A stretch of 11,670 nt of DNA from Clostridia bacterium (lineage in GTDB: Bacteria > Bacillota > Clostridia > Christensenellales > UBA1242), in the NCBI GenBank assembly GCA_017503445.1, contig JAFVTB010000107.1, forward strand, positions 1 to 11,670, in the 5' to 3' direction. Of this stretch, positions 1 through 7,675 are shown piece by piece. Each line of letters opens with the position of its first letter. The stretch's first letter is position 1. The notes beneath the pieces are model-generated. The model did no database searches. It was not told where the DNA came from and saw nothing but the letters and a program-made list of their open reading frames with translations. The translations under genes were made by a program, and so were the position numbers.

Positions 1-3000
1 AACAATCTTCAAGATGTTTGCAAGATATTCAGGTTTTTGTGCTTCCTTAATGCGGTCGTCAATTTTGCCCATTTCGCGCACAATTTTTTGACGGCTTGAA
101 GCATAAATCTTAAACTCTTTTTCTGCTTTGCGGGTGATTTGCTTGCCAGAAACTTTACGTTGCGCCGCAAGGCGTTTTTTGTTTTCTTCTTCAAGTTCTT
201 TAAGGTAAACTGCAAGTTGTTCTTTTTCTTTCAAAAGTGTGTTCACTTCGTCATTTCTGCGTTTTTCGGCTTCAACAACATGTGCATCGCGAACTGATGA
301 AACGCGTTCAACATATTCGGCATGTTTTTTGGCTTTGAATTTTTTAACTTTTGTTTTGCGAAGGATGCCGCCAACAACTGCAACAACAATTGCTGCAACC
401 ATCACAATGGTTGAAATTTGAATCCACAGCCCTGCGCCAACGTTGTTTTCGGTGTCTGGGTTGTTTTCTTCATCTTCTGCGGTGGCCGTATCATTGATCA
501 CCATAACATTGTTTGATTCAACTGCGCTGTCAAATGCGGCTTGATTTATTTTTTCAAAACTGAATGTGTCAAACAATGCCATTTGATTCGCATTTGTGTT
601 TGATGTCAAGCCAAATTGCACTTGCACATCTGCAGTTTCTGTTGCTGCAAGATAGATAATATATTGATTGAACAGTGTGCCGCTGACGATTTTTGTCATG
701 GTTGCATCATTAAGCCCTGCAAGGCCAAAATACGCACCAAAGTTTTCTTTTTCAGTTGGAGCAGTGGTGAAAGATGTTTTGATATAAACTGAAAATTTAT
801 AGAATTCGCCGCTTGTAAGCTTGATTGTGTTTTTTGAGGTCAGGTTGTAATCGGCAATTGCTTGGGTTTGCACCATAAGCATATTTTGCACTTGGTTTGT
901 ATGTGTGCTTGGGAATTCAATTCCAAAATCGTTTTCATCGTTGATAATTCCGCCAAAGCCAATTGGTATACCACTTGGAAGCTGTGTTCCATTCACAAGG
1001 TTGCCTGTGAACATTGGTGCTTCATAAATGCCAAGGATGGTGTCTAAGTCACCAGTTTGATGAATGCCAAGATTTGAAAGGTCAACGGTGTTTTTTCCTG
1101 CATCAATTGCGGATTGGAAGCCCTCATTGTCAAGGTTTGCAGTGAAGAATTGGAAATTGTCAAAGAATGCATATGCATGGCTTGTGCTGTCAAGTTCAAG
1201 CACAACTTTCAAGGTTTCAACATCAAAGTGTTCTGTTTTAAACATGATTTTATATGTTGACCATGCTGTTGTTGTTTGAACAGCGTCATCAACATAAACT
1301 GCGTTGCCATCAGCATCCAACACTTTGATTGAAAGTGCGTTGCCAAATGTGCGATAGTTGAATGAAAGGGTGTAGAAACTGTTTGCGCTGGCAGTGAATG
1401 TTGGGCTTGAAACACTTTGAATTGCAGCAGCTTTGTTATACATCATCAAAATATTGTTTGATGTGTCGGATGCCACAGGAATGATTGTGCCATCAGTGGT
1501 TTCAAATGCTGGGTTAAGTGGTGAAGTGGTGATTGGGCGCTTATCGGATGGAATTTGATCCCATGCGGTGGTGTTCACAACGCCAAAGATGCATGAGGTT
1601 TGATTTTCTGTGGCTTGAGTCCATTCGGTTGGAGTAAGAGGATATTGCACACCAATGGTTTCACTGTATGCGCTGTTGAATGATCCGTTTGCAAGTGAAG
1701 GAGCGCCGGTGATGCTGGTTAATGTAACCTTTTTATAGTTTTTGTTTGAACTGTCAAGGTTTTTGAATTTGTTGTAAGAATATTCGGCAATTTTGATGCT
1801 GTCAACTGCAACACTTCCGCTTGCAGGAACACCTTCTTCGCCAAACACAACTTCAAGATGTGCTTTTGTGTCATAAAGTTCATATCCTTGAACATAGAAC
1901 ACAAATTCTTGATAATCGTTGCTGAGTTGTTTTGTTTCGGTGTTTGTGACAGTGATTGTTGTTTTGGTTGGGGTGATGTCTGTGCCATATGTTTCATTGA
2001 TGTATTCAGTTTCAACCAAATTTAATGAAACTGTGCCCACAAGGTCAGCCGTTTTGGCCATCACTGAAATGCGGTATGTGTGTGCCATTTTGATGTCAAA
2101 AGCTTCTGACTTAAAGCCAACATGCACGCCATTGTCTTTTTCTGCACTGATATAAAGTGCTTTGGTGTTATTAAAACTGAAATCCCCGCCCAAATCGGTG
2201 TCAGCAACCTTTTTTGCTTCGGCAACAAATTCTGCATTATTTGGATATGTGCCAAACATTTCCCAATTTTCAAGTCCGTTTTCAAAATCAAGGTTGAGGT
2301 CTGGTGTGATATCGTAAGTGTCATAGGCAATCATATTGAAATTGTTTTTTGCAGGTTGTTCACGGGCATAAAGGTTTGCAAATTCTGCTTCGCTGCACTT
2401 AATCAATGACACTTCGTCAAAAAATGCTTGACCAGATGATGCAATTTGGTTTGTTTCGGTGATTGTGCCAAGTGCAAGTTTCAATTGCACTTTTTGGCTT
2501 TGGCCTGCGGTTTGGATATAGAATGAATATTCTTTCCAATTTGCGCCATCAAGGGTTTTGATGCCAGAAAAATATGCGTTTTGTGCGCTTGAAAGCATAT
2601 CTTGTTCATCAAGCCCTGAAAGAATGATGCTGGCTTTGGCGTCATTCATTGTTTTTACATGAACCGAAAGTTTATAGAATGAATATTCTTCCAAAGTGAT
2701 TTGATTTGAAATAAAACTGTCCAGCGCCGCATTGTTTGTGTGGCTGGCATTGTCTTTTCTTGCGTTGATCATCAACACTTTGTCATCATCACCTGCGGCA
2801 GAAGGATTTTCGGTGGTGCTTAAGTTATAACCGCTTTCCGCTTGGGCTGTAAATTTTGAATTATTTGTGTTGATCACGCCTTTTTTGGTGCTGCTTTTTT
2901 CACCGGTCCAGCCCGCTGGTGAAGTTTCAAGATGTTGTGATGTTGGGTTGTTGTTGAAACTTGCGTTTGTGATGCTGATATTTTCAGTTTGTGCGTTTTG

Positions 3001-3102
3001 GGGTTGGGCATAAATAAAGGTTGTGCCCATAAGTGCCGGGCAAAGGCACACCGAAAGCGCCACTGCCGATGCCACAGCAATTTTTTTAATTTTTTGAATC
3101 AT
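1..3102 (-). CDS. Large exported surface protein with four CBM-like modules, one TM anchor and a cytoplasmic coiled-coil tail (3' end missing)
   Basis: An uninterrupted reading frame of 1034 codons runs off the left edge, so the C-terminus is not seen. The ATG at 3102 follows a GAGG site at 3110-3113. Residues 1-32 form a signal peptide: basic MIQKIKK, a hydrophobic core, then IYA|QPQ. Four modules follow at about 37-232, 268-442, 468-654 and 692-852. Each has a FxLSVxxKT-like strand (YKLSVHVKT, YRISVMAKT, YTLSFNYRT, YKFSVYIKT), then a W/F-x-x-Y-x-F/I strand, and ends in a FFDEVSL-like strand (FFDEVSLIK, VAVDSIKIA, FFDNFQFF, LFDTFSFEK). This resembles the jelly-roll layout of carbohydrate-binding modules such as CBM4/9. 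An acidic linker precedes one TM segment (about 893-914), then a Lys/Arg-rich tail of at least 120 residues with coiled-coil character. No catalytic domain is seen. A role in binding glycan or cell wall is inference; the reading frame and topology are well supported. Confidence 0.9.
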   Translation of the reverse strand, partial: MIQKIKKIAVASAVALSVCLCPALMGTTFIYAQPQNAQTENISITNASFNNNPTSQHLETSPAGWTGEKSSTKKGVINTNNSKFTAQAESGYNLSTTENPSAAGDDDKVLMINARKDNASHTNNAALDSFISNQITLEEYSFYKLSVHVKTMNDAKASIILSGLDEQDMLSSAQNAYFSGIKTLDGANWKEYSFYIQTAGQSQKVQLKLALGTITETNQIASSGQAFFDEVSLIKCSEAEFANLYAREQPAKNNFNMIAYDTYDITPDLNLDFENGLENWEMFGTYPNNAEFVAEAKKVADTDLGGDFSFNNTKALYISAEKDNGVHVGFKSEAFDIKMAHTYRISVMAKTADLVGTVSLNLVETEYINETYGTDITPTKTTITVTNTETKQLSNDYQEFVFYVQGYELYDTKAHLEVVFGEEGVPASGSVAVDSIKIAEYSYNKFKNLDSSNKNYKKVTLTSITGAPSLANGSFNSAYSETIGVQYPLTPTEWTQATENQTSCIFGVVNTTAWDQIPSDKRPITTSPLNPAFETTDGTIIPVASDTSNNILMMYNKAAAIQSVSSPTFTASANSFYTLSFNYRTFGNALSIKVLDADGNAVYVDDAVQTTTAWSTYKIMFKTEHFDVETLKVVLELDSTSHAYAFFDNFQFFTANLDNEGFQSAIDAGKNTVDLSNLGIHQTGDLDTILGIYEAPMFTGNLVNGTQLPSGIPIGFGGIINDENDFGIEFPSTHTNQVQNMLMVQTQAIADYNLTSKNTIKLTSGEFYKFSVYIKTSFTTAPTEKENFGAYFGLAGLNDATMTKIVSGTLFNQYIIYLAATETADVQVQFGLTSNTNANQMALFDTFSFEKINQAAFDSAVESNNVMVINDTATAEDEENNPDTENNVGAGLWIQISTIVMVAAIVVAVVGGILRKTKVKKFKAKKHAEYVERVSSVRDAHVVEAEKRRNDEVNTLLKEKEQLAVYLKELEEENKKRLAAQRKVSGKQITRKAEKEFKIYASSRQKIVREMGKIDDRIKEAQKPEYLANILKIV

Positions 3103-3120
3103 TATCCTACCTCATGTGTA

Positions 3121-3163
3121 ATTATAACCTAGTCATTATATCTTAAAACGCTGCCAAAATCAA
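3121..3163 (-). promoter_or_regulatory. Promoter of the large surface protein
   Basis: On the minus strand TTGATT (3158-3163) is followed after 17 bases by TATAAT (3135-3140). This predicts a start near 3128 and a leader of about 26 bases carrying the GAGG ribosome site. A second TATAAT at 3121-3126 has no good -35 partner. The leader contrasts with the leaderless layout of several genes further right. Confidence 0.65.
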
Positions 3164-3222
3164 ATAATTTACGGAAATTAACACATAATAAATTGAAAAA
3201 TTTGAAAAGGTTGCAATGTTTT

Positions 3223-3600
3223 ATGAAAAAACCGCAAAAAAACAAAACAAAATGGTGGCAAGATGCCATTTGGGGAAGCATCATTGGCTTCATAAATGGC
3301 TTTTTGGGAAGTGGTGGTGGAATGATTGCTGTGCCCATTTTGGAAAACCTTAAAAAACTTGAAAGCAAATCGGCGCATGCCACCGCAATTGCGGTGATGC
3401 TTCCGTTTTCAATAATCAGTGGGGTGGTTTATGTTTTTAATTTGGATTTTGATTGGCTTATTGTTGGGATAATGACGCTTGCGGCAACGGTTGGGGGCGT
3501 TTTGGGGTGTTTTTTTCTTAAAAAATTAAGCAACAAGGTGATTCGCATCATCTTTGCGGTGATTATGGCCTTTGTGGGCGTGTGGATTTTGGTGGTATGA
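3223..3600 (+). CDS. Half-length TauE/SafE (TSUP) family membrane protein, first subunit
   Basis: This 125-residue membrane protein matches one half of a TauE/SafE (formerly DUF81) transporter, a family that usually has about 250 residues and eight TM helices in two related halves. The family glycine motif is present near the N-terminus (GFLGSGGGMIAVPIL). Four hydrophobic segments follow a Lys-rich N-terminus, which suggests both ends face the cytoplasm. The ATG at 3223 was chosen because the frame upstream only adds a TTG start at 3193 without a ribosome site, while AAAGG at 3206-3210 is a weak, rather distant site for 3223. The stop overlaps the next gene's start as ATGA. Family members export sulfite, sulfonates or related organic anions; the substrate here cannot be told. 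Confidence 0.85.
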   Translation: MKKPQKNKTKWWQDAIWGSIIGFINGFLGSGGGMIAVPILENLKKLESKSAHATAIAVMLPFSIISGVVYVFNLDFDWLIVGIMTLAATVGGVLGCFFLKKLSNKVIRIIFAVIMAFVGVWILVV

Positions 3601-3965
3601 ATATTGTTTTATATATAATTTTTGGCATTTTGGCAGGTGTTTTTGGCGGCATGGGGCTTGGTGGAGGAACGGTTCTTATTCCGCTTCTCACGATTTTTTT
3701 GTCTGTCAATCAAAAGCTTGCCCAGGGCTATAACCTTCTCACATTTCTCATTATGGCGGTGGTGGCAATTATCATTCATGCCAAAAACAAACTGATTGAT
3801 TTGAAAAGCATAATTTGGATTGTGGTTTTTGGGGCTGTGTTCTGCGTTGGCGGTGCGCTTTTAACAACCATTGTGGACACCAAAATCTTGAAAATTATCT
3901 TTGCAATTTTTCTTATTTTGCTTTCAATTTGGCAATTTGTTTCTGCACTGAAAGAAAAATCCTGA
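3597..3965 (+). CDS. Half-length TauE/SafE (TSUP) family membrane protein, second subunit
   Basis: This is the second 122-residue half-transporter. It repeats the family signature (GVFGGMGLGGGTVLIPLL) and has about four hydrophobic segments and a short charged C-terminus (ALKEKS). Its ATG at 3597 overlaps the TGA of the upstream gene (ATGA, 3597-3600), the usual mark of translational coupling. A GTG at 3582 would add only five residues and is less likely. Each gene carries its own glycine-rich motif, so together they correspond to the two repeats of a full TSUP protein and probably act as a heterodimer. The family is clear; the pairing is inferred from gene order. Confidence 0.85.
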   Translation: MNIVLYIIFGILAGVFGGMGLGGGTVLIPLLTIFLSVNQKLAQGYNLLTFLIMAVVAIIIHAKNKLIDLKSIIWIVVFGAVFCVGGALLTTIVDTKILKIIFAIFLILLSIWQFVSALKEKS

Positions 3966-3984
3966 AAATTTTTGATTTTTTATC

Positions 3985-4013
3985 TTTTCAAGGCGGCCAA
4001 AATGCAGTATAAT
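3985..4013 (+). promoter_or_regulatory. uvrC promoter, leaderless layout
   Basis: TTTTCA (3985-3990), 17 bases, TATAAT (4008-4013), then six bases to the ATG at 4020. The -35 is weak (4 of 6 matches) but the -10 is perfect. Transcription would start at or beside the A of the ATG, and no ribosome site lies directly upstream of that codon. Confidence 0.6.
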
Positions 4014-4019
4014 ATCCCT

Positions 4020-5846
4020 ATGAACCAAATTTTAAAACAAAAGTTATCAATGCTTCCTTCTGCAAGCGGTGTTTATGTGATGAAAGATGCCTCTGGCAAT
4101 GTGATTTATGTTGGCAAGGCAAAAAACCTGAAAAATCGCGTCAGCCAATATTTCAACAAAAAAACCGCCACAGACGGCTATACATTCAAAGTGAAAACAA
4201 TGGTGGATAAGATATATGATTTCGAATATTTTATCACTCTCAGCGAAATGGATGCTTTGGCCCTTGAAAACAACCTTATAAAAAAGCATCAGCCGTTTTT
4301 CAATATCCTTTTGAAAGATAGTAAAACCTATCCATACATCCGCATTGATATAAAGCAGGATTTTCCGCGGGTGGAGGTTGTGCGAAAGGTGAAAAAAGAT
4401 GGCGCAAAATATTTTGGGCCATATTTTGCTGGTGTGCGGGCAAGCGAAATTGTCAAAGTGATAAATTCCGCTTTTGAAGTGCGCACCTGCACACTTAAGA
4501 TTCGCCCAGACAAACCCGCAAAGCGTGAATGTTTGAATTTCAGTTTGGGGCTTTGCAAAGCACCCTGCACAAATCGCATTTCTGCAGATGATTATAAAAA
4601 AATCATATCCCATGTTGTGGATTTTTTGAACGGCAATGACACAACAATCTTGAAAAAACTTGAGCAAAAGATGCTTGCCTATGCAGAAAATGAAAACTTT
4701 GAAAAGGCGCTTGAGCTTCGTGAGGAAATCAAAATGGTGAAGAAACTTTCCCAGCGTGTGGTTGCCGAAGTGCCAAAAAAAGAAGAAATTGATGTTTTTG
4801 CCTATGAAACCAACAATATGGTGGGGGCAATCAGCCACCTTGTGGTGCGTGGCGGCAAGGTTGTGGGCGTGCAAAACCTTTCAACCATTGATGCATCGCT
4901 TTCAGGTGGTGAAGTGCTGACAAATTTCATCTTGCAATATTATGAAAACTCTTTTGTCCCTGCGCTTATTTTGGTCAGCGAACCCCTTGAAAGTGCCGAT
5001 GAACTTTCAAAATTGTTAAGCTCAGTCAAAAAAGTTGAAATCCATGTTGCGCAAAGGGGATACAAGCACAAACTTATCCAAATGGCGCGCGCCAATGCAA
5101 AAGAGCATCTTGAAAAATCCACACTTCAAGAAAAATCCAAATTTGATGCCACAATTGGTGCAATTGAAAACTTGAAAAATGCCTTGAATTTGAAAAAATT
5201 GCCAAAGCGTATTGAATGTTATGATATTTCAAACACCCAAGGCACAAACAGCGTTGCATCAATGACTGTTGCCATAAATGGCGCCCTTGCCAAAAATCAT
5301 TATCGCAAATTCAAAATTCAAACTGTTGAAGGGCCAAATGATTTTGAAAGTCTTGCAGAGGTCATCACCCGCCGCCTTGCCCAGCTTGATAAGGCAACTG
5401 ATGAAAGTTTTTCCCAAAAGCCAGATTTGATTGTTATTGATGGCGGCAAAGGTCAACTTTCCAAAACCAGTGAAGTGCTTTTTGCAACGCGTGATGACAT
5501 TGAAATTATTGGGCTTGCCGAAAAATTTGATGAGGTTTTTGTGCCGCAAAAAAGCACGCCAATAATGCTTAAGCGCGCATCAGTTGAACTTCGACTTATC
5601 CAAAATCTTCGTGATGAGGCGCACAGGTTTGCAATCACTTTTCACAGAAATCTTCGTCAAAAATCTGCTCTTAAAAGCCCACTTGATGATATCAAAGGAA
5701 TTGGCGCAGTGAAAAAACGCGCACTTATAAAGCAGTTTGGCACAATTGATCAAATCAAATCCGCCAGCCCAAGTGAACTTGCGCTTGTGAAGGGCATTGA
5801 TCCAAATCTTGCGCAAAAAATTTATGAGCATTTTAATAAAAAATAA
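4020..5846 (+). CDS. uvrC: UvrABC excinuclease subunit C
   Basis: UvrC makes both incisions, 3' and 5' of a lesion, in nucleotide excision repair with UvrA and UvrB. The 608-residue length is normal for the family. The N-terminal GIY-YIG nuclease shows GVY (17-19), YVGKAKNLKNR (30-40) and the downstream ALENNLIKKHQPFFN segment with the metal-binding Glu. A Cys cluster (ECLNFSLGLCKAPC) follows, then a UVR motif that contacts UvrB (ENFEKALELREEI). The C-terminal RNase H-like nuclease has D402 (ECYDIS), D474 (IDGGKGQ) and H535 (AHRFAITFHR), and a helix-hairpin-helix tail (IKGIGAVKKRALI). The ATG at 4020 gives the Bacillus-like start MNQILKQKL. An ATG at 4002 with AAGGCGG upstream is the alternative, but it would place the -10 element inside the coding region. 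Confidence 0.97.
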   Translation: MNQILKQKLSMLPSASGVYVMKDASGNVIYVGKAKNLKNRVSQYFNKKTATDGYTFKVKTMVDKIYDFEYFITLSEMDALALENNLIKKHQPFFNILLKDSKTYPYIRIDIKQDFPRVEVVRKVKKDGAKYFGPYFAGVRASEIVKVINSAFEVRTCTLKIRPDKPAKRECLNFSLGLCKAPCTNRISADDYKKIISHVVDFLNGNDTTILKKLEQKMLAYAENENFEKALELREEIKMVKKLSQRVVAEVPKKEEIDVFAYETNNMVGAISHLVVRGGKVVGVQNLSTIDASLSGGEVLTNFILQYYENSFVPALILVSEPLESADELSKLLSSVKKVEIHVAQRGYKHKLIQMARANAKEHLEKSTLQEKSKFDATIGAIENLKNALNLKKLPKRIECYDISNTQGTNSVASMTVAINGALAKNHYRKFKIQTVEGPNDFESLAEVITRRLAQLDKATDESFSQKPDLIVIDGGKGQLSKTSEVLFATRDDIEIIGLAEKFDEVFVPQKSTPIMLKRASVELRLIQNLRDEAHRFAITFHRNLRQKSALKSPLDDIKGIGAVKKRALIKQFGTIDQIKSASPSELALVKGIDPNLAQKIYEHFNKK

Positions 5847-5873
5847 AAGCAAACATCGTGTTTGCTTTTATTT
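5841..5873. terminator. Bidirectional terminator shared by uvrC and the 5868-6566 gene
   Basis: A perfect 15-base inverted repeat (5841-5855 and 5859-5873) surrounds a TCG loop, with A-rich sequence on the left and a T run on the right, so it can act on both strands. The uvrC stop (5844-5846) lies in the left arm and the stop of the convergent gene (5868-5870) lies in the right arm. Confidence 0.9.
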
Positions 5874-6566
5874 TTCCAATCCTGCCTGATATTGGCGCTT
5901 TAAATGTTCATAAACAACAACATCTGCATAAGATTGGCGTTCAATTTTGCTTTTTTCGTCAATCACAGCGCCAAAAATTGCGTTTTGGTTTTTGTCAAAA
6001 ATCTTGCCAATTTGTTGCACAAGTTCAATATCTTCGCAGCCCAAAATTCTTGTGTTTTGGGTCTTGCTTGGAATATGCTGCTTAAGTTTAAAATGTAAGT
6101 CACTTGGCTTTGTTGGCATTTTGTTGCAAACATCAACAATGCAAAGTGAAATGTGTGGTGACAGGCGGAATTGGTTGTTTTTGGCAGCGATTGAAAAAAT
6201 ATCATTAAGAATTTTTTTCTTAACAACGCTGGCGTTTGGAAGGTTGTCAATAATGGTTTTTGCTTCGTGCAACGCCCGCGCTTTTTCTTCAAAAATGGCA
6301 AGTTCTGTGCCATATGCATCATTGATTTGCTTTTCAACCACTGGGATTGAAAGAATATTTTTCAATTCTTCAAAAGAAGGGTTTTCAAGGGTGGTGCTGC
6401 GTTTTTTGTCATGTAAAAGTCCATTTTCAAAATCTTTTGCAGTTTTTTCAAATGTCAAAACAATATCTTCGTTTTTGATTTCTGCACGAAGTTTGATAAG
6501 TGAAGAAATATCAAACTGAAGTTTTCTTTGTTTTGCAAGTAAAAAATAAAATTTGTTCATATTCAT
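5868..6566 (-). CDS. Hypothetical protein, mostly helical, 232 residues
   Basis: I do not recognise this protein. It is soluble, Lys/Glu-rich and apparently mostly alpha-helical, with no signal peptide or membrane segment. The middle (about 70-140) looks like long amphipathic helices (ELAIFEEKARALHEAKTII). A more compact, hydrophobic stretch follows (ISLCIVDVCNKM), then a helical C-terminal part (EDIELVQQIGKIF). I see no catalytic or nucleotide-binding motif. The ATG at 6566 sits six bases after a TATGAT -10 element; a second ATG at 6560 would remove two residues. It shares its strand with the gene at 6649-7530, but a terminator and its own promoter separate them. Coding is supported by the long frame, the promoter fit and the stop codon inside a terminator hairpin. 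Confidence 0.8.
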   Translation of the reverse strand: MNMNKFYFLLAKQRKLQFDISSLIKLRAEIKNEDIVLTFEKTAKDFENGLLHDKKRSTTLENPSFEELKNILSIPVVEKQINDAYGTELAIFEEKARALHEAKTIIDNLPNASVVKKKILNDIFSIAAKNNQFRLSPHISLCIVDVCNKMPTKPSDLHFKLKQHIPSKTQNTRILGCEDIELVQQIGKIFDKNQNAIFGAVIDEKSKIERQSYADVVVYEHLKRQYQAGLEK

Positions 6567-6572
6567 AATTGC

Positions 6573-6601
6573 ATCATACCTTATATGTCGAAATTTGGCA
6601 A
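6573..6601 (-). promoter_or_regulatory. Promoter of the 5868-6566 gene, leaderless layout
   Basis: On the minus strand TTGCCA (6596-6601), 17 bases, TATGAT (6573-6578), then six bases to the ATG at 6566. Both hexamers match consensus at five of six bases. No Shine-Dalgarno site lies between the -10 element and the start codon. Confidence 0.7.
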
Positions 6602-6610
6602 GTTTTTTGC

Positions 6611-6650
6611 AAAAAAAAGCACTCTCTTAATCGTGGAGTGCATTTTTTTT
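6611..6650 (-). terminator. Terminator of the 6649-7530 gene
   Basis: GCACTC (6619-6624) and GAGTGC (6636-6641) form a stem with an 11-base loop. Read on the minus strand it is followed by eight U residues (A run at 6611-6618). The stop codon of the 6649-7530 gene touches the A/T tract on its upstream side. The hairpin lies just upstream of the next gene's -35 element. Confidence 0.8.
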
Positions 6651-7530
6651 ATTCTTCATCATTTTCATAAAGCCCAATAAGCACATTTTTCATTTCGCGG
6701 GTGTATATCTTCACATTTTTGCTTTTTGCCAAAACATAATCAAGTGCAGTGATCAGGGCAATGGTGTTTTTCAGGTCACCTTGTTCACAGTTATGGATAA
6801 TGGTATCAATAATGTATTCGGCATCATCTTTGATATCATCTTTCAGGCGTTTTTCGTATGGAAGTTCGGATAAAATTTGTTCGCAATTAGAGGTTATTTC
6901 TTCAAAGAATGCTTCAACGCGATCTGCGGTCATTTCTGGATAACTTTCTTCTTCTTCAAATTCTTCTTCGTTATCTTCATATTCATATTCTTCGTCAAAT
7001 TCAGCGGCTTTTTCAAGTTCTTCTGCTTTCATTTTCAATTCCTCCTTGTTTTCTTTTTGGCTCAGCGGTTGCACTTTCATTGTATTCACGCTTTCAAGCG
7101 GGATGTCAAAATGCTGGGCGATTATATCGCGAAATGGCAGGATAAGTTCTTCCGCAAAACGCCTGAATTCTTTTGAATGATCATTATCCTCGCTTGGAAA
7201 ATATTCGCTTATAAAAGTGTCAAGGTCAAGCGTGTTGTTATTGATATTGACCAAAACGCAGAAGACAAATGGCAAAAGTTTTTCTTTGGCATCTGGGATT
7301 GCAAAACCACCATTTTCTTGCGCGGTTTTAAGTTTTGCACGGGAAAATTCGCGTTCAAAATCAAAATTTGTAAGCATTGTTGCCAAAAGGTTGTAAACTT
7401 CTTGGCTTGCTGTCAAATTTTTCAAAAGCGCGGCAATTTTGTTATGCGCCAAAATGAATTTGCCACCAATGATATCATTGCAACTTGCAATTAAACTGCA
7501 CACTTTGGCATATTCTTCCAAAGAAATCAT
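6649..7530 (-). CDS. Hypothetical protein with an acidic low-complexity linker, 293 residues
   Basis: I do not recognise a family. The protein has three parts: a helical N-terminal domain (about 1-155, starting MISLEEYAKVCSLIASC), a highly acidic linker (about 160-205, with runs such as EYEYEDNEEEFEEEE), and a helical C-terminal domain (about 206-293, ending YENDEE). There is no signal peptide, membrane segment or recognisable catalytic motif, so it is probably cytoplasmic and may bind a protein or basic partner; that is inference. The ATG at 7530 was chosen because AAAGGAG lies six bases upstream (7537-7543). An in-frame ATG at 7560 would add ten residues but has no ribosome site and lies almost at the predicted transcription start. 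Confidence 0.8.
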   Translation of the reverse strand: MISLEEYAKVCSLIASCNDIIGGKFILAHNKIAALLKNLTASQEVYNLLATMLTNFDFEREFSRAKLKTAQENGGFAIPDAKEKLLPFVFCVLVNINNNTLDLDTFISEYFPSEDNDHSKEFRRFAEELILPFRDIIAQHFDIPLESVNTMKVQPLSQKENKEELKMKAEELEKAAEFDEEYEYEDNEEEFEEEESYPEMTADRVEAFFEEITSNCEQILSELPYEKRLKDDIKDDAEYIIDTIIHNCEQGDLKNTIALITALDYVLAKSKNVKIYTREMKNVLIGLYENDEE

Positions 7531-7543
7531 AATTTGCTCCTTT

Positions 7544-7577
7544 ATGCGCACTTTGCGCATTTATTAGGAAGATTATA
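7544..7577 (-). promoter_or_regulatory. -10 element and inverted repeat upstream of the 7530 gene
   Basis: On the minus strand a perfect TATAAT (7572-7577) predicts a start near 7565. No convincing -35 is seen; the best at 17-base spacing is TTTATT. Between that start and the ribosome site lies a perfect six-base inverted repeat, ATGCGC-AAAGT-GCGCAT (7544-7560). It could be an operator or a small leader hairpin. Unlike four neighbouring genes, this one has a leader and a good Shine-Dalgarno site. Confidence 0.5.
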
Positions 7578-7640
7578 ACATATAATAATATAAAAATAAA
7601 ATTATTTTCGGCATTTTTCTTAAAATTTTTGCAACATATC

Positions 7641-7669
7641 TTTACAAATGCCCAAAAAAATGTTATATT
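7641..7669 (+). promoter_or_regulatory. Promoter of the DUF4364/ABC transporter operon, leaderless layout
   Basis: TTTACA (7641-7646), 17 bases, TATATT (7664-7669), then six bases to the ATG at 7676. The transcript would begin at or next to the start codon. No Shine-Dalgarno site is present. Confidence 0.7.
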
Positions 7670-7675
7670 CTTGGT

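Noticed and set aside
3103..3222. A plus-strand promoter for the TauE/SafE pair.
   Set aside because: Several A/T-rich hexamers exist, but none pairs with a -35 element at acceptable spacing, so no call is made.
4002..4019. Upstream ATG for uvrC with AAGGCGG as ribosome site.
   Set aside because: It would add residues absent from the Bacillus-type N-terminus and place TATAAT inside the coding region. It remains possible, which would remove uvrC from the leaderless set.
4047..4874. A 275-codon open frame on the minus strand.
   Set aside because: It lies fully inside uvrC, is rich in His, Phe and Cys in no domain pattern, and has no promoter or ribosome site. It is an antisense shadow.
5947..6519. 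A 190-codon open frame on the plus strand opposite the 5868-6566 gene.
   Set aside because: The composition (Ser/Phe/Cys-rich) is that of an antisense shadow, while the minus-strand frame has a promoter and a terminator.
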